Positions 1-9,716 of a stretch of 64,000 bases of DNA are shown here, piece by piece. This stretch comes from CAYWMD01 sp964458575 (lineage in GTDB: Bacteria; Verrucomicrobiota; Verrucomicrobiia; Limisphaerales; JADLHS01): assembly GCA_964458575.1 (NCBI GenBank), contig CAYWMD010000004.1:135522-199521 (forward strand). Direction: 5' to 3'. Position 1 is the first letter of the stretch. Each line of letters opens with the position of its first letter. The translations under genes and the position numbers were made by a program. Below the pieces are notes generated by a model, which did not search any database, had not been told where the DNA came from, and worked only from the letters and a program-made list of their open reading frames with translations.

Positions 1-3000
1 GGTGTTGTTGCCGGTGACGTAGGTGTTCTCCGCGCGGGTCCAGGATTCCGCATAGGTCGTCGCGCGCGCATTCACGCTGAGATTGCCGGTTGCTGCGTTG
101 GTTACCGCGCCATCGGCCTCGATGCCCATCGCCACGGCGGTGATCTTGTCGGTGGAATAGGCCGTCGCCCGGTAGTCGCGCGACCAGGAATAGGATTTGG
201 TCACCGCGCTGCCGAGACTGTTGACGGTGATATTCCCATCGTTGACGACGGTGTTCCAACCGGCGCCCGCCGCAATCCCTTTGGCCGTCGCCCCGACAAT
301 TGCCTCGGCTTTCGCGAGCGGATACCGATACCACACGTGCGTGTTGGCTTTGACATTCGCCGCCGAGTTCGCGCTGGCGGTGATGCTGCCAGCGTTCAGC
401 ACCGTATCCGCGCCGCTGCCCGTGGCAATGCCCGCGGCCGTGGCGGTGGCGGTGGCTCGCGCCGTCGCATCGCGCCCGTCGTCGCTGTTCGCATAACTGG
501 GATCACCGTCATCCGGATCGGAGGTCGTCGTGGACGCGCTCGCGGCGATCAAACCACTCGCGGTATTAACAACCGTGTTCCCATCGTTGCCGCCGGCGAT
601 GCCCGTGGCCGTGGCGATTGGCAGGGGGTAAGACTCCGATTCCGTGGATTCAAACGAGGCGCCGGTTGTCGTCTCGCCCCAGCCTTGAGCCGTGGCCGTC
701 GCGGTGTTCGTGCCCGAGTTCACGGCGAAATTCAGCCCCGCGCCGAGGTCAATGCCCGTCGCGGTGGCCGTGGGTTTCGGATTGGTTTCGGCGAACATCT
801 TGGTGGCGATGTCGAATGTGATCGTTCCTTCGGATTCGGTCGTGGCCAACGCGTAAGCCGTGGCATTCACGCGACCGGCGTTGTCCACCGAGTCAGCCCC
901 CGCGCCGCCGTTGATGCCGATGGCCGTGGCGGTCGCGGTGGCGGTTGCGTCCGCGAGCGAGGGCAGGAGAAACGCCGCGAGGTTATAGGCCTCGGCGGAC
1001 GATTCCGCTTTCGCCCGCGCGCTGGCCGTGATCACGCCGGAAGCGCGGTTGGTCATTCCATCATTCCCGTTCCCGCCATCAATGCCGATCGCGGTCGCCG
1101 TCGCGCTGCCGATGCCCAGCACATCCGCCGTGCCCGCGAGTTGACCGCCGATGGCATAAGCGTTTCCCCATGCCAGCCAACTGTCGCTGTCGCCGGCCGT
1201 GATCGAACCGGAGTTCAGGATCACATCGTCACCGCCGGCGGCCGCGACGCCGGTGGCCTGCGCTTTCGCACCCGGCGTCACCAGGCTCAAGGAGAAGAAA
1301 ATGTCCGCGGTCATGGCCGCGCTGGTCGCGCTCGACAACGCATCGCCGCTGACGACCTGTCCGGCATTGATCGAACCGCTGTTGAAAATCCAATCGTCGC
1401 CCTCGCCGGCGCTGATGCCTTCCACGATGGTGCTTGCCAGCGAATGCGCCAGATCGAAACCCACCAACCCGGTGGAGAGTGCACCTGCCGTCCCTTCTGA
1501 TTTGCCGGAGACATCAATGCTGCCGTAATTCGCAATCTTGTCCGCGTCGGCCCCGGTGTGAATCCCGCGCGCCACCGCTTCGGCTTCCACTCCGAGCAAT
1601 CCAAACGTGGCGAGAAAACTCACATTGAAATCAGCGGCCAACGTTGAGGCGCTGGCAAAACTCGAAATCCGGCCGGTCGCACTGTTCGTGACAAAATTCC
1701 GGCCGCCGGCCGCTTCAATTCCGGCGGCTTCACTCCAGACGTTCAGGCCCGCCGTGTCGAGTGTGGCCCCGCTCAACTGAAAACTGGCCCCGCTGGAACT
1801 GATCTCCATGCTCGCTGAGGCGACGTTCGTGCCGGCGTTCAAGATCGTGTCTCCGCCCTGGCTGCCCCAAAGACCAATGGCCAGTGCGCGGCCTTCCGCT
1901 CCAGCTTCGGCCACAATTCCGCCACCGCCTTGAACCAGATAATGCTTCAGGTCGGTGGTCCCGGTCGCGGTTGCTTTCACCGAACCGCCTGCGGCGTTCT
2001 CAATCGTTTCGCCATTGGTCTGGACGCGAGAGAAATCCGAGCTGCGAATGCCGACCGCGCTCACGTTGTTGGTCATGCGCACGTTCCCGAACGCGTAACC
2101 GATGAAGTTGGCCGCGGCATCCAGGGCGTTCAAGGTCGTCATCGCCGCCACATCCACCTGACCTGAGTTGCGGAGGGTGTCAATTCCGCCCGCGCCATCC
2201 AGGCCGATCGCGCCTGCTGCGGCGGTGGTGGTCACGTCAACCCCGGCGGCGCCGAATTCGGCGGCATTGATCGCGATGATATGCGACTTGGAGTAAGCGC
2301 TCGCATCCACGTCCACCGCGCCACTGTTCTCAATCGTGTCATCACCGGCACCGCTGGCGATGCCCACCGCGCCCGCCGTGGATTCAATGCCCGCGCGGGC
2401 CAGCGCGAGGCCGCCGCTGACGCCTTTCGGGACAAAGGCGACGGAGACGGAAACGTCATCGGACGTCACATTGGCCGCGGCGGAAGTTGAAACGGCCGCC
2501 CGGTTGGTGATCGAATCGCTGTCGCCGCCCGAGTCAATGCCTGCCGCATTGGCGCTCGCGAGGGTTCGCCCATCCACCAGTGAAACGGCAAAGGCCGCGC
2601 CCATCTTTCCGCCGGCGATGGAGAGGCCGACGGTGAGCGAATCCGCATTCGCGATCGCGCTGTTGGTGAGCGCCGTGCCGTTCTCAATCCGATCCCGCCC
2701 GGCGCCGGTGCTGATGCCGGCGGAGGCGGCGGTCGCTTTCGTGGTGGCGTCCGCGAGCGCGGCACTCAACGACACGCCCTTCCACGCGCCGCTGAACGTG
2801 GCGGCGACGGAAGTGCTGTCCGTGTCCGCCGTCGCCCGCGCGATCAACGAGCCCGGGCCATCATTGACGACCAGATCGTCTCCCGATCCGGTGCGCAAGG
2901 CCGCGGCCATGGCCTCCGAAACGACGTCGCTGCGCGTGGCGGATACGCCACCCACCACGCCTTCAAGCTCAGCCGAGATCGTGGCGGAGATGCCCAGGTT

Positions 3001-5313
3001 GTAGTTGGTGGAGCCGGCGATGGCAAAAATGGAGCCGGTGTTGAGGTTGGTGTCGCCGAGAAATCCGCTGGCCGACGCTTCGTTGGCGAGGTCCACCCCG
3101 TACGCTTCGGCCCGGGTGTTGATGCTCAGGTCCGAGAGCGACACTCCGAACGCCATGCCCTTCTTGCCACCGCCAATGCTTGCGTTGATTCCCCAAGACT
3201 CCGCCGTCGCCGTCGCGGCGGCACCGATCACGCCGCTGTTGATCAGGGTATCGCCGCCAATGTCCACGAGACCCACGGCAACATTCGTCGCGTGCGACGA
3301 CAAATCCATGAGCGTGACGCTGCCGGAGAGACCTTCCAGTGACACGTTCAGCGAAAGATTGCCGCTCGCGTTCAGCAGACTGGATGAACCCGTTGCCAGC
3401 ACCGACGCAGAATTGCTCACCACGTCGTTTCCCGTCCCGCCGCTGATGCCGACCGCCGTGCCACTGGTTACAGTGGTGCCTTTGGCAATGGCCGCGCCGC
3501 CAGAAAGGCCGGTCTTATTGCCGGCAACTTCCGCGCTGACGCCAATTGAGTTGGCAATGGCGGTCGAGGTGACAGCGACGGTGGCGGTGTTCGTGATCGC
3601 GTCGTCGCCCGCGCCACCCGCGAGCCCGAGGCTGGCGGCCATTGCCTCCGAGGATGTGTCAATCCAGGTGACGGCGGTGCTGAGGCCCTTGGCATCGCCT
3701 TTGAAGATCGCTTTGAACGCGAATCCGACGGTCGTGGAATCCGCTTCGGCGGTCGCGTTGGCGTCAATGCGTCCGGAGTTGAGCAACGTGTCATTGCCGC
3801 TTCCCGCGTCCAAGCCGATCGTCTCCGCACGAGCACTAGTGGCCGCACTTGCAATCGCCGCACCGGGGAATGGATTCCAACTGTTCGAAAGTGAAATCGA
3901 AATGTCCGCGCTGACCCCGATGGAGTTCGCCACGGCGTTCGCCGTGATCAATTGTTTTCCCAAGTTCTGAATCCAATCATCGCCCTGTCCGCCGGTGATA
4001 CCTGCGGCGGCAGTGGATGCCCGGGTGTCGGCGGCGCCGTAGGCAGTGCCCGAAGCATCGGGCAGCAGGCCGAGACCGTTCGACGCGGTGGCAGCCAGGG
4101 CGCTGGGCGCGGGCGGCGTTTTTCCGCCTCCGCCCAAAGGCGGATTGATGCTCAAGTTGACGGACGTGGAGCTGGCCTCCGCGCCCGCGTGGACGTCGAA
4201 CACTCCGTTGGTCTGCGCATTGAGGATCGTGTCATTGCCGGCGCCGCCATCAATGCCCAACGCAAACGCATCGGCGACGGTGCTGAACTGGCCGACGTTC
4301 GTGCCGAAGCCGAAGATGTATTCGAAGATTCCCTTGGCCATGAAGCCCTTTTGTTTGATTTCAACTGAGGTCAGGCCAGCGACGGAAACGGAATCCACAT
4401 CCAACGTTCCGAAATGACTGATGTGGTCATCCGACCCATCCCCAGTTATGCCGAGAGCCGTCGTGGTGGCGGTGGTGGTGTCGTCCACGTGCGCCGCGCC
4501 GTACAATTCCAGTTTCACATCGGTCACGTGAACATCGGCGGCGGCTTGCACGCTCAACGCGGAATGGTTCTGGATTTCCTGCTTTCCGCTTGCGCTCGCG
4601 TTCGTGCCTCCGCTGATGCCCAACGCCGCCGCGCTTGCGATGGTCCGGGCATCCGAGAGCTGCCAGACATCTATCGGAAACTCAATGGTGCTGAGTCGCA
4701 GCTTGAAGACGGCATTCGTCGCGCTGGCATTGACGTTGAGCGGCGCGAAGTTGATCAGGCTGTCTGGTGCGTCGCCGCCCAAGATGCCCACCGCCGAAGC
4801 CGTGGCGATGGTTGGGAGACCCGACACGCCAAACACCACGGTGCAGAACACGGAATCAATATCCGTTGTGGCCCGCGCTGTGGAGGTGAGGGCAGCGGCG
4901 TTGGTGATCGTGTTTTGGCCGGGACCGCCCGAGAAGCCCGTGCTCTCGGCGACGGCTTCCTGACCGCGGTAATCATACTGATCGAACATCAGATCAATCG
5001 TCGAGCTGGCCTCGGTTTGCAGAGTCGCCGCGCTAGTGATCTCGTCGTCGCCGGCCAGGCCCGCAATCCCGGTCGCCGCGGTCAAAACCCTATGCGGGGT
5101 GTTGGTGGTGAAGGTCAATGTGGCGGACACGTTGGTGGCGGTCAGGAGGCGCAGGACATCGTTGGTGACGGTGCCAGTGACGGCCGTGACGATGTTGGTG
5201 CCCGTCTGCCCCGTGACGACGAGCGGTGACCAGACGCAACCGATCAAAAACGTCGCCAGCAGGATCGAGACTGGAGACGCGGCACGAAACGCGGAAGCAA
5301 ATGAAGTCTTCAT
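1..5313 (-). CDS. Giant secreted repeat protein, C-terminus beyond window (partial)
   Basis: The frame is open from an ATG at 5313 to the left edge with no stop: 1771 residues, and the C-terminus is missing. The N-terminus is a signal peptide (MKTSFASAF..., hydrophobic SILLATFLIGCVWSPLVV). The rest is a degenerate repeat of about 55-75 residues. Each unit has a core like A-x-G-I-x-G-G-x-G-N-D-T-I-x-N-S-G, followed by an Ala/Thr/Ser-rich strand region; I count roughly 29 cores. The core resembles a single RTX-type GGxGxDxI calcium turn, but it occurs once per unit instead of in tandem nonapeptides. The pattern suggests a long beta-solenoid or adhesin-like surface protein; that role is inferred. 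It lies 34 bp downstream of the delta-60 gene, so co-transcription is likely. No Shine-Dalgarno is visible. The family is not recognised beyond 'beta-strand repeat'. Confidence 0.85.
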   Translation of the reverse strand, partial: MKTSFASAFRAASPVSILLATFLIGCVWSPLVVTGQTGTNIVTAVTGTVTNDVLRLLTATNVSATLTFTTNTPHRVLTAATGIAGLAGDDEITSAATLQTEASSTIDLMFDQYDYRGQEAVAESTGFSGGPGQNTITNAAALTSTARATTDIDSVFCTVVFGVSGLPTIATASAVGILGGDAPDSLINFAPLNVNASATNAVFKLRLSTIEFPIDVWQLSDARTIASAAALGISGGTNASASGKQEIQNHSALSVQAAADVHVTDVKLELYGAAHVDDTTTATTTALGITGDGSDDHISHFGTLDVDSVSVAGLTSVEIKQKGFMAKGIFEYIFGFGTNVGQFSTVADAFALGIDGGAGNDTILNAQTNGVFDVHAGAEASSTSVNLSINPPLGGGGKTPPAPSALAATASNGLGLLPDASGTAYGAADTRASTAAAGITGGQGDDWIQNLGKQLITANAVANSIGVSADISISLSNSWNPFPGAAIASAATSARAETIGLDAGSGNDTLLNSGRIDANATAEADSTTVGFAFKAIFKGDAKGLSTAVTWIDTSSEAMAASLGLAGGAGDDAITNTATVAVTSTAIANSIGVSAEVAGNKTGLSGGAAIAKGTTVTSGTAVGISGGTGNDVVSNSASVLATGSSSLLNASGNLSLNVSLEGLSGSVTLMDLSSHATNVAVGLVDIGGDTLINSGVIGAAATATAESWGINASIGGGKKGMAFGVSLSDLSINTRAEAYGVDLANEASASGFLGDTNLNTGSIFAIAGSTNYNLGISATISAELEGVVGGVSATRSDVVSEAMAAALRTGSGDDLVVNDGPGSLIARATADTDSTSVAATFSGAWKGVSLSAALADATTKATAASAGISTGAGRDRIENGTALTNSAIANADSLTVGLSIAGGKMGAAFAVSLVDGRTLASANAAGIDSGGDSDSITNRAAVSTSAAANVTSDDVSVSVAFVPKGVSGGLALARAGIESTAGAVGIASGAGDDTIENSGAVDVDASAYSKSHIIAINAAEFGAAGVDVTTTAAAGAIGLDGAGGIDTLRNSGQVDVAAMTTLNALDAAANFIGYAFGNVRMTNNVSAVGIRSSDFSRVQTNGETIENAAGGSVKATATGTTDLKHYLVQGGGGIVAEAGAEGRALAIGLWGSQGGDTILNAGTNVASASMEISSSGASFQLSGATLDTAGLNVWSEAAGIEAAGGRNFVTNSATGRISSFASASTLAADFNVSFLATFGLLGVEAEAVARGIHTGADADKIANYGSIDVSGKSEGTAGALSTGLVGFDLAHSLASTIVEGISAGEGDDWIFNSGSINAGQVVSGDALSSATSAAMTADIFFSLSLVTPGAKAQATGVAAAGGDDVILNSGSITAGDSDSWLAWGNAYAIGGQLAGTADVLGIGSATATAIGIDGGNGNDGMTNRASGVITASARAKAESSAEAYNLAAFLLPSLADATATATATAIGINGGAGADSVDNAGRVNATAYALATTESEGTITFDIATKMFAETNPKPTATATGIDLGAGLNFAVNSGTNTATATAQGWGETTTGASFESTESESYPLPIATATGIAGGNDGNTVVNTASGLIAASASTTTSDPDDGDPSYANSDDGRDATARATATATAAGIATGSGADTVLNAGSITASANSAANVKANTHVWYRYPLAKAEAIVGATAKGIAAGAGWNTVVNDGNITVNSLGSAVTKSYSWSRDYRATAYSTDKITAVAMGIEADGAVTNAATGNLSVNARATTYAESWTRAENTYVTGNNT

Positions 5314-5347
5314 AGTCGGTTCAATTTTTGGATGCCTCGGTTTCAAT

Positions 5348-8300
5348 TCAGGGCCAGCGCAGGCGATACGCGCGCACGGGTTCACCGGCAGGGGCAACTT
5401 CGAGAAATTCCATCAAACCACTGGCGTCGGCGGTCAGGTTGGTGCGGTTCATCCACGTCAACAGGTCGGTCGAAAACTGCAAGGTGCAGGTCAGGCCCGG
5501 CGGGACGTGGCTTTGGAGCAGGAACGCAGGGTTGGATGGTCTGGTGATTTGCAGAACCGGCGATTCCGGGATGGAATGGAACTGCCGCACGGATTCGAGA
5601 ATGCTGCTCGATCCATCCGCGCTTCCACTCGTCGCGCGTCCGGAGGCGCGGATGTAAAAGGTCTGGCCGAACGGCAGCGATTGCCCCGCCAGTAACCAGC
5701 CGCCGCCAATCCGCGTGCTGGATCCAAGCGCGTTGAAGTGGATGCCGTCCGTGGATTGCTCGAAAGTGACTTGTTCAATCTCGGGGCCGGCATCGCTTCG
5801 CAACCAGTGCAGTGTGCCGCTGTTCGCATCGAGCGTGAGCGATTGCAAGGCGGCAACACCGGGCGTCAAACGACCAAGCAGATCGCGCGGTTGACCGCCG
5901 AGCGTAGTGAACTGGCCGCCCGCGATGAGTTTTCCGTCCGACTGAACGGCCAGCGCGAGCACGGTGCTGTCCGCCCCGGGATTGAAGGTGGTGTCCAAGC
6001 TGCCATCTGGATTGAAGCGGCCGAGATTGTTGCACGGTTGGCCCGCTAGCGTGGTGAATTCGCCGGCCACGAGAATCTTGCCATCGGCTTGCAGGGCGAG
6101 ACTGCGGATCGGACCGTTTGCGCCCGAACCGAAGTTCGTGTCCATGCTTCCGTTGGAGTTGAGCCGGCCAATGCGGTTACAGAATTGACCACTGAGGTTG
6201 GTGAATGCACCGCCGACCAGGATTTTGCCGTCGGGCTGAACCAGCAGCGCATGGACCGTGTCATTCGCGCCGGCGACAAATGCAGAATCGAAGTTGCCCG
6301 TGGCGGTAAGTCGGCCGATGCGACTGCAAAGTTGTCCCGCGAGATTGGTAAACGAACCGCCCACCAAAATGCTGCCGTTGGTTTGGACGGCCAGCGTGGT
6401 TATCGGACCGTCCGCGCCGGGGTTGAAGACGGCATCCAGATTGCCGTTGTGATCGAGCCGGGCAAGGTGTTGGCGCGGCGTGTTGCCGAGCTTCGCAAAA
6501 TCGCCGCCCACCAGAATCATGCCGTCGCCTTGCCGAGCCACGCACGCAACGACGCCGTCCGCGTTGGGATTGAACGCGCCGTCAATTATTCCGCTGGCGC
6601 TCAAGCGGCCGAGGCGATTGCGAGTTTGTCCGGCCAAACTGGTGAACGCACCGCCGACCAGGATTTGGCCGTCGCTTTGCACCGCCACGCACGTGACGGC
6701 ATCGTTTGCCTGCGAAGCAAATTCCGGGTCAATCGTTCCGTCCGGCAGCACGCGGGCCAGATTTGTGCGCGACTGGCCGCGCAGATTGAGGAATGTGCCG
6801 CCGACCAAAATCTTTCCATCGGCCTGAATCGCCAGAGCAGAAACCGCCGCGCCCGCGCTGGCGTTGAAAGTTGCGTCGCGCTCCCCGCTTGATTCCAACC
6901 GGCCAATGCGGTCGCAAGGCTGCTCGTTCAAAGTGCTGAACCGGCCGGCGGTGATGATGCGTTCGTCCGCTTGAACCGCGAGCGCCAGCACCGAGGCATT
7001 GGCACTGGAATTAAAATTCGTGTCCAACACGCCGCTGGATTCCAATCGCCCGAGTCTTGATCGGAGTTGTCCGGCCAAAGTGGCGAACTCGCCGGCGACA
7101 AGAATTTTTGCACCGGACTGGACGGCGAGAGACTTGACCGTAGCGTCTGCGCCCGGAGTGAAAGCGATGTCGAGCACGCCGTTGGTTTGCAACCGGCCGA
7201 TGCGTTCGCGCGCTTGTCCGGCGAGATTCGTGAATGCGCCGCCCACCAGAATCTGGCCGTCGGTTTGCAGCGCCAGGCATTCAACCGTGTCGTTCGCGCC
7301 GGGATTGAAAGCTGCGTCGAGATCGCCGTTGGGTTCGAGTCGCCCAAGGTTTGCGCGCGCCTGCCCGTCCAGCGTGTCGAAGCCACCGCCCACGACAATC
7401 CGGCCATCCGACTGCACCACCATCGCGTAAACGGGGCCGTCCGCCGCCGCCGTGAAGTTCGTGTCGAAGCTGCCGTTGGCGTTCAGACGACCGATGTGCT
7501 CGCACGGTTGGCCGGCAAGTGTCGTGAACGCGCCGCCCACCAAAACCTGGCCGTTCGTTTGAACGACGAGGCAGTGAACCGGCCCGTCGGCATCGGCAAC
7601 AAAGGCATCGTCGAGACTGCCATCGCTGTTCAAGCGGCCAAGGTTGTTGCGCAACTCGCCTTCGAGTTCCGTGAATTCACCGCCGACCAGAATTTTCCCG
7701 CCGGCCTGCAACGCCAACGCACTGACCGGACCATCAAGTGCCGGATGAAATGCCGCATCCAACGCCCCGTTGCTTTCCAACCGGCCGAGATTGGTGCGCG
7801 TCAAGCCGACCAGACGAGTGAACGTTCCGCCAACCAGAATCTTTTCGTCGGCTTGGAGCGCGACGCATTCGATCGTTTGCTCCTCGCCGGGATTGAGCGT
7901 GGCATCAAGACTTCCGTCCGAATACAAACGGCCAAGGTAACTCCGCGATTGCCCGGCCAGCTCGGAGAACAGTCCGCCGGCCAGGAGCTTTCCATCGGAT
8001 TGCACCGCGAGGCTTAAGACTGGTCCGCTGGCGCCGGGATCGAAAGTGGGGTCGAGTTCGCCGTTGGGCCTAATGCGCGTGAGATTGGCGCGCGGTTGTC
8101 CGCCGACGGTGTTGAACAAACCGCCTACGACCACTTTTCCGTCAAGTTGAACCGCGAAGGAATAAGCCGGACCGTCGGCGCTCGATGCGAACGAACTGTC
8201 CAGACTCCCGTCCGGGTTGAGTCGGGCGAGATTTGTGCGTGCCTGGCCAGCGACGGTGGTGAAACTGCCGCCGACGAGAATTCTCCGGTCGGCTTGCAAA

Positions 8301-9070
8301 GCCAGGCGATACACAAACGGATAGCCGCCGCCGCTCGCGCCGGGATTAAAACCCGCGTCCAAGCTGCCGTCCGTATTCAGTCGTGCGAGCCGACTGCGCG
8401 CCACACCGTTGAGATTGGTAAAGAATCCGCCGATGAGAATTTTCCCATCGGGTTGCACGACGAGCGTCTGCACAGCGCCTTTCGCCGCCGCCGTGAAGTC
8501 GGTGTCTGGGCTGCCATTGGCATTGAGGCGAGCGAGATTCGTGTGCGATTGGCCGTTCACCTTGTTGAAAAGCCCGGCCACGAGAATTTTGTCGTGCGGC
8601 TGCAAAGCCAGATCGTAAACCGGGCCATCCGCTCCGGGATTGAACGCGTCGTCGAGACTGCCGTTGGAGTTCAACCGGCCGATGCGACTGCGCGGCTGCC
8701 CCGCCAGATTGGTGAACGAACCGCCCACAAGAATTTTCCCGTCCGCCTGCACAACCAGACACGACACGATGTCGTTCACCCCGGGATTGAAAGTTGCGTC
8801 CACATTTCCATCGGCATCGAGCCGGGCGAGGTTCGTGCGAGGTTTACCGGCAACCGTTGTGAAATCGCCGCCGATGATCATGCTGCCGTCGGCTTGGATT
8901 GCGATGGCATGAACGGGCCCGTCCAACTCAGGCGCAAAGCCATCGCTGGCAGTCTGGCTGAAACCGGGCGAACAGCTCGCGGCGTGCAGCACGAGCCCAA
9001 CAACAACCATGTGCAGCCGCCTGATGGATCGCGGTAGCGAGCGAGGGAATTTGGAAGCGGTCGAGTCCAT
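5348..9070 (-). CDS. Secreted delta-60 repeat protein with 21 repeats
   Basis: 1240 aa. The ATG at 9070 is preferred over an upstream in-frame start at 9277 because GGAAGGA lies just before it and a signal peptide follows (RRLHMVVVGLVLHAASC...). From about residue 50 there are 21 consecutive units of 49 residues (one has three extra). Each has the form GPV-x-x-LA-x-Q-x-DGKILVGG-x-FT-x-LAGQ-x-R-x-x-L-x-RL-x-x-DGSLD-x-x-FNPGA, which is the delta-60 repeat predicted to form beta-propeller-like blades. The last roughly 170 residues are a different beta-rich domain (TFEQSTDGIHFNALG..., FSTDLLTWMNRTNLTAD). The protein is probably extracellular; no enzyme motif is visible. The 147-bp DNA period is diverged between units, so the array is old. 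It is followed after 34 bp by the giant repeat protein gene. Confidence 0.93.
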   Translation of the reverse strand: MDSTASKFPRSLPRSIRRLHMVVVGLVLHAASCSPGFSQTASDGFAPELDGPVHAIAIQADGSMIIGGDFTTVAGKPRTNLARLDADGNVDATFNPGVNDIVSCLVVQADGKILVGGSFTNLAGQPRSRIGRLNSNGSLDDAFNPGADGPVYDLALQPHDKILVAGLFNKVNGQSHTNLARLNANGSPDTDFTAAAKGAVQTLVVQPDGKILIGGFFTNLNGVARSRLARLNTDGSLDAGFNPGASGGGYPFVYRLALQADRRILVGGSFTTVAGQARTNLARLNPDGSLDSSFASSADGPAYSFAVQLDGKVVVGGLFNTVGGQPRANLTRIRPNGELDPTFDPGASGPVLSLAVQSDGKLLAGGLFSELAGQSRSYLGRLYSDGSLDATLNPGEEQTIECVALQADEKILVGGTFTRLVGLTRTNLGRLESNGALDAAFHPALDGPVSALALQAGGKILVGGEFTELEGELRNNLGRLNSDGSLDDAFVADADGPVHCLVVQTNGQVLVGGAFTTLAGQPCEHIGRLNANGSFDTNFTAAADGPVYAMVVQSDGRIVVGGGFDTLDGQARANLGRLEPNGDLDAAFNPGANDTVECLALQTDGQILVGGAFTNLAGQARERIGRLQTNGVLDIAFTPGADATVKSLAVQSGAKILVAGEFATLAGQLRSRLGRLESSGVLDTNFNSSANASVLALAVQADERIITAGRFSTLNEQPCDRIGRLESSGERDATFNASAGAAVSALAIQADGKILVGGTFLNLRGQSRTNLARVLPDGTIDPEFASQANDAVTCVAVQSDGQILVGGAFTSLAGQTRNRLGRLSASGIIDGAFNPNADGVVACVARQGDGMILVGGDFAKLGNTPRQHLARLDHNGNLDAVFNPGADGPITTLAVQTNGSILVGGSFTNLAGQLCSRIGRLTATGNFDSAFVAGANDTVHALLVQPDGKILVGGAFTNLSGQFCNRIGRLNSNGSMDTNFGSGANGPIRSLALQADGKILVAGEFTTLAGQPCNNLGRFNPDGSLDTTFNPGADSTVLALAVQSDGKLIAGGQFTTLGGQPRDLLGRLTPGVAALQSLTLDANSGTLHWLRSDAGPEIEQVTFEQSTDGIHFNALGSSTRIGGGWLLAGQSLPFGQTFYIRASGRATSGSADGSSSILESVRQFHSIPESPVLQITRPSNPAFLLQSHVPPGLTCTLQFSTDLLTWMNRTNLTADASGLMEFLEVAPAGEPVRAYRLRWP

Positions 9071-9075
9071 GATTA

Positions 9076-9082
9076 TCCTTCC
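9076..9082 (-). promoter_or_regulatory. Ribosome binding site of the delta-60 gene
   Basis: On the minus strand GGAAGGA lies 5 bases before the ATG at 9070. It decides the start against the longer in-frame ATG at 9277, which has no such site and would put about 70 low-complexity residues before the signal peptide. Confidence 0.65.
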
Positions 9083-9149
9083 ATTGCAGGCGGGTTTAAG
9101 GCACGCGGACGACGAGGATTGCCCCAGAGCAGAGTCCTTCTGTGGTGAT

Positions 9150-9500
9150 CGAAGTGCGAGTGAGAGCGCATGCGCTGGCCTATCCATTACGAATGCCCGG
9201 GCCTGTTCGAGCGCCTGTCGTCCAACGCTTACGCCCGCGCCCAGTGGCAGACAAGGCTGAACTGCCGGGCGAACCACGATTTCAGTCCGGCTGCTTTTGG
9301 TGATAACAAATCATCCAGCCAAGGCTCGTGACCGGCGGCGTGCGGGAACGAGGGACATCGCCGGTGCGAATGGGAGTGTTCCGCCTGACTCGACCGTCTA
9401 ACGATGCAGGACTAACTCCCGTGCAATTGGACAGATTCTCGGTGAGAACGCGGTCCATGACGGGACGAGCGCGTTTCCCAAGGCGCGGCGTAATTCTGTG
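9150..9500. repeat. Diverged intergenic repeat, copy 1
   Basis: This segment fills much of the 646-bp gap 9071-9716, where I see no gene. It aligns by eye with 17300-17660. The best conserved stretch is 9452-9492 against 17618-17658: 41 bases with four mismatches near one end, and the last 25 bases (from agcgcgtttcccaaggcgcg) identical. Weaker matches in the same order run upstream, for example gagcgcctg followed by cttacgccc or ttttacgccc, then a gattt-agt-cggct block. A small perfect hairpin (gccgtc/gacggc) follows at 9536-9551. Both copies sit upstream of minus-strand genes for exported proteins. The element has no intact ORF shared by both copies and its nature is unknown. Confidence 0.6.
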
Positions 9501-9716
9501 GCTGCGTTCGTGAGAACGCGGGTATAAAAGCCGCCGCCGTCTCACGACGGCAGCCACAACTCAACCCCGAAAGTCAGACGGCTGGCTTCCGGGGTTTCCG
9601 TGTTCGGCTGGCCCAAGGTTTCAATAGTTGATGCCCTCCCCGGTCCGGCAGATAAAACCTGTGGGGGGATTGGGCGGATTCTCCGCGTCCCTATTCGAGT
9701 CCAACCCGCCGTTGCC

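Noticed and set aside
337..3970. Long plus-strand frames opposite the giant repeat protein (for example 337-1500, 2336-3004, 3005-3970)
   Set aside because: They are antisense shadows of a biased Ala/Gly/Thr-rich coding sequence. The minus frame is open over the full 5.3 kb with a signal peptide and coherent repeats.
5348..9070. CRISPR-like regular spacing
   Set aside because: The 147-bp period is a coding repeat with diverged DNA, not short identical repeats with unique spacers; no cas gene is present.
9282..9557. 91-codon minus-strand frame in the long gap
   Set aside because: It lies in the diverged repeat; the second copy has no equivalent reading frame, and the peptide is Arg/Pro-rich without motifs.
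9536..9602. Hairpins gccgtc/gacggc and aaccccgaa/ttccggggtt as terminators
   Set aside because: Neither is followed by a T-tract on either strand, and they lie more than 100 bases from the nearest stop codon.
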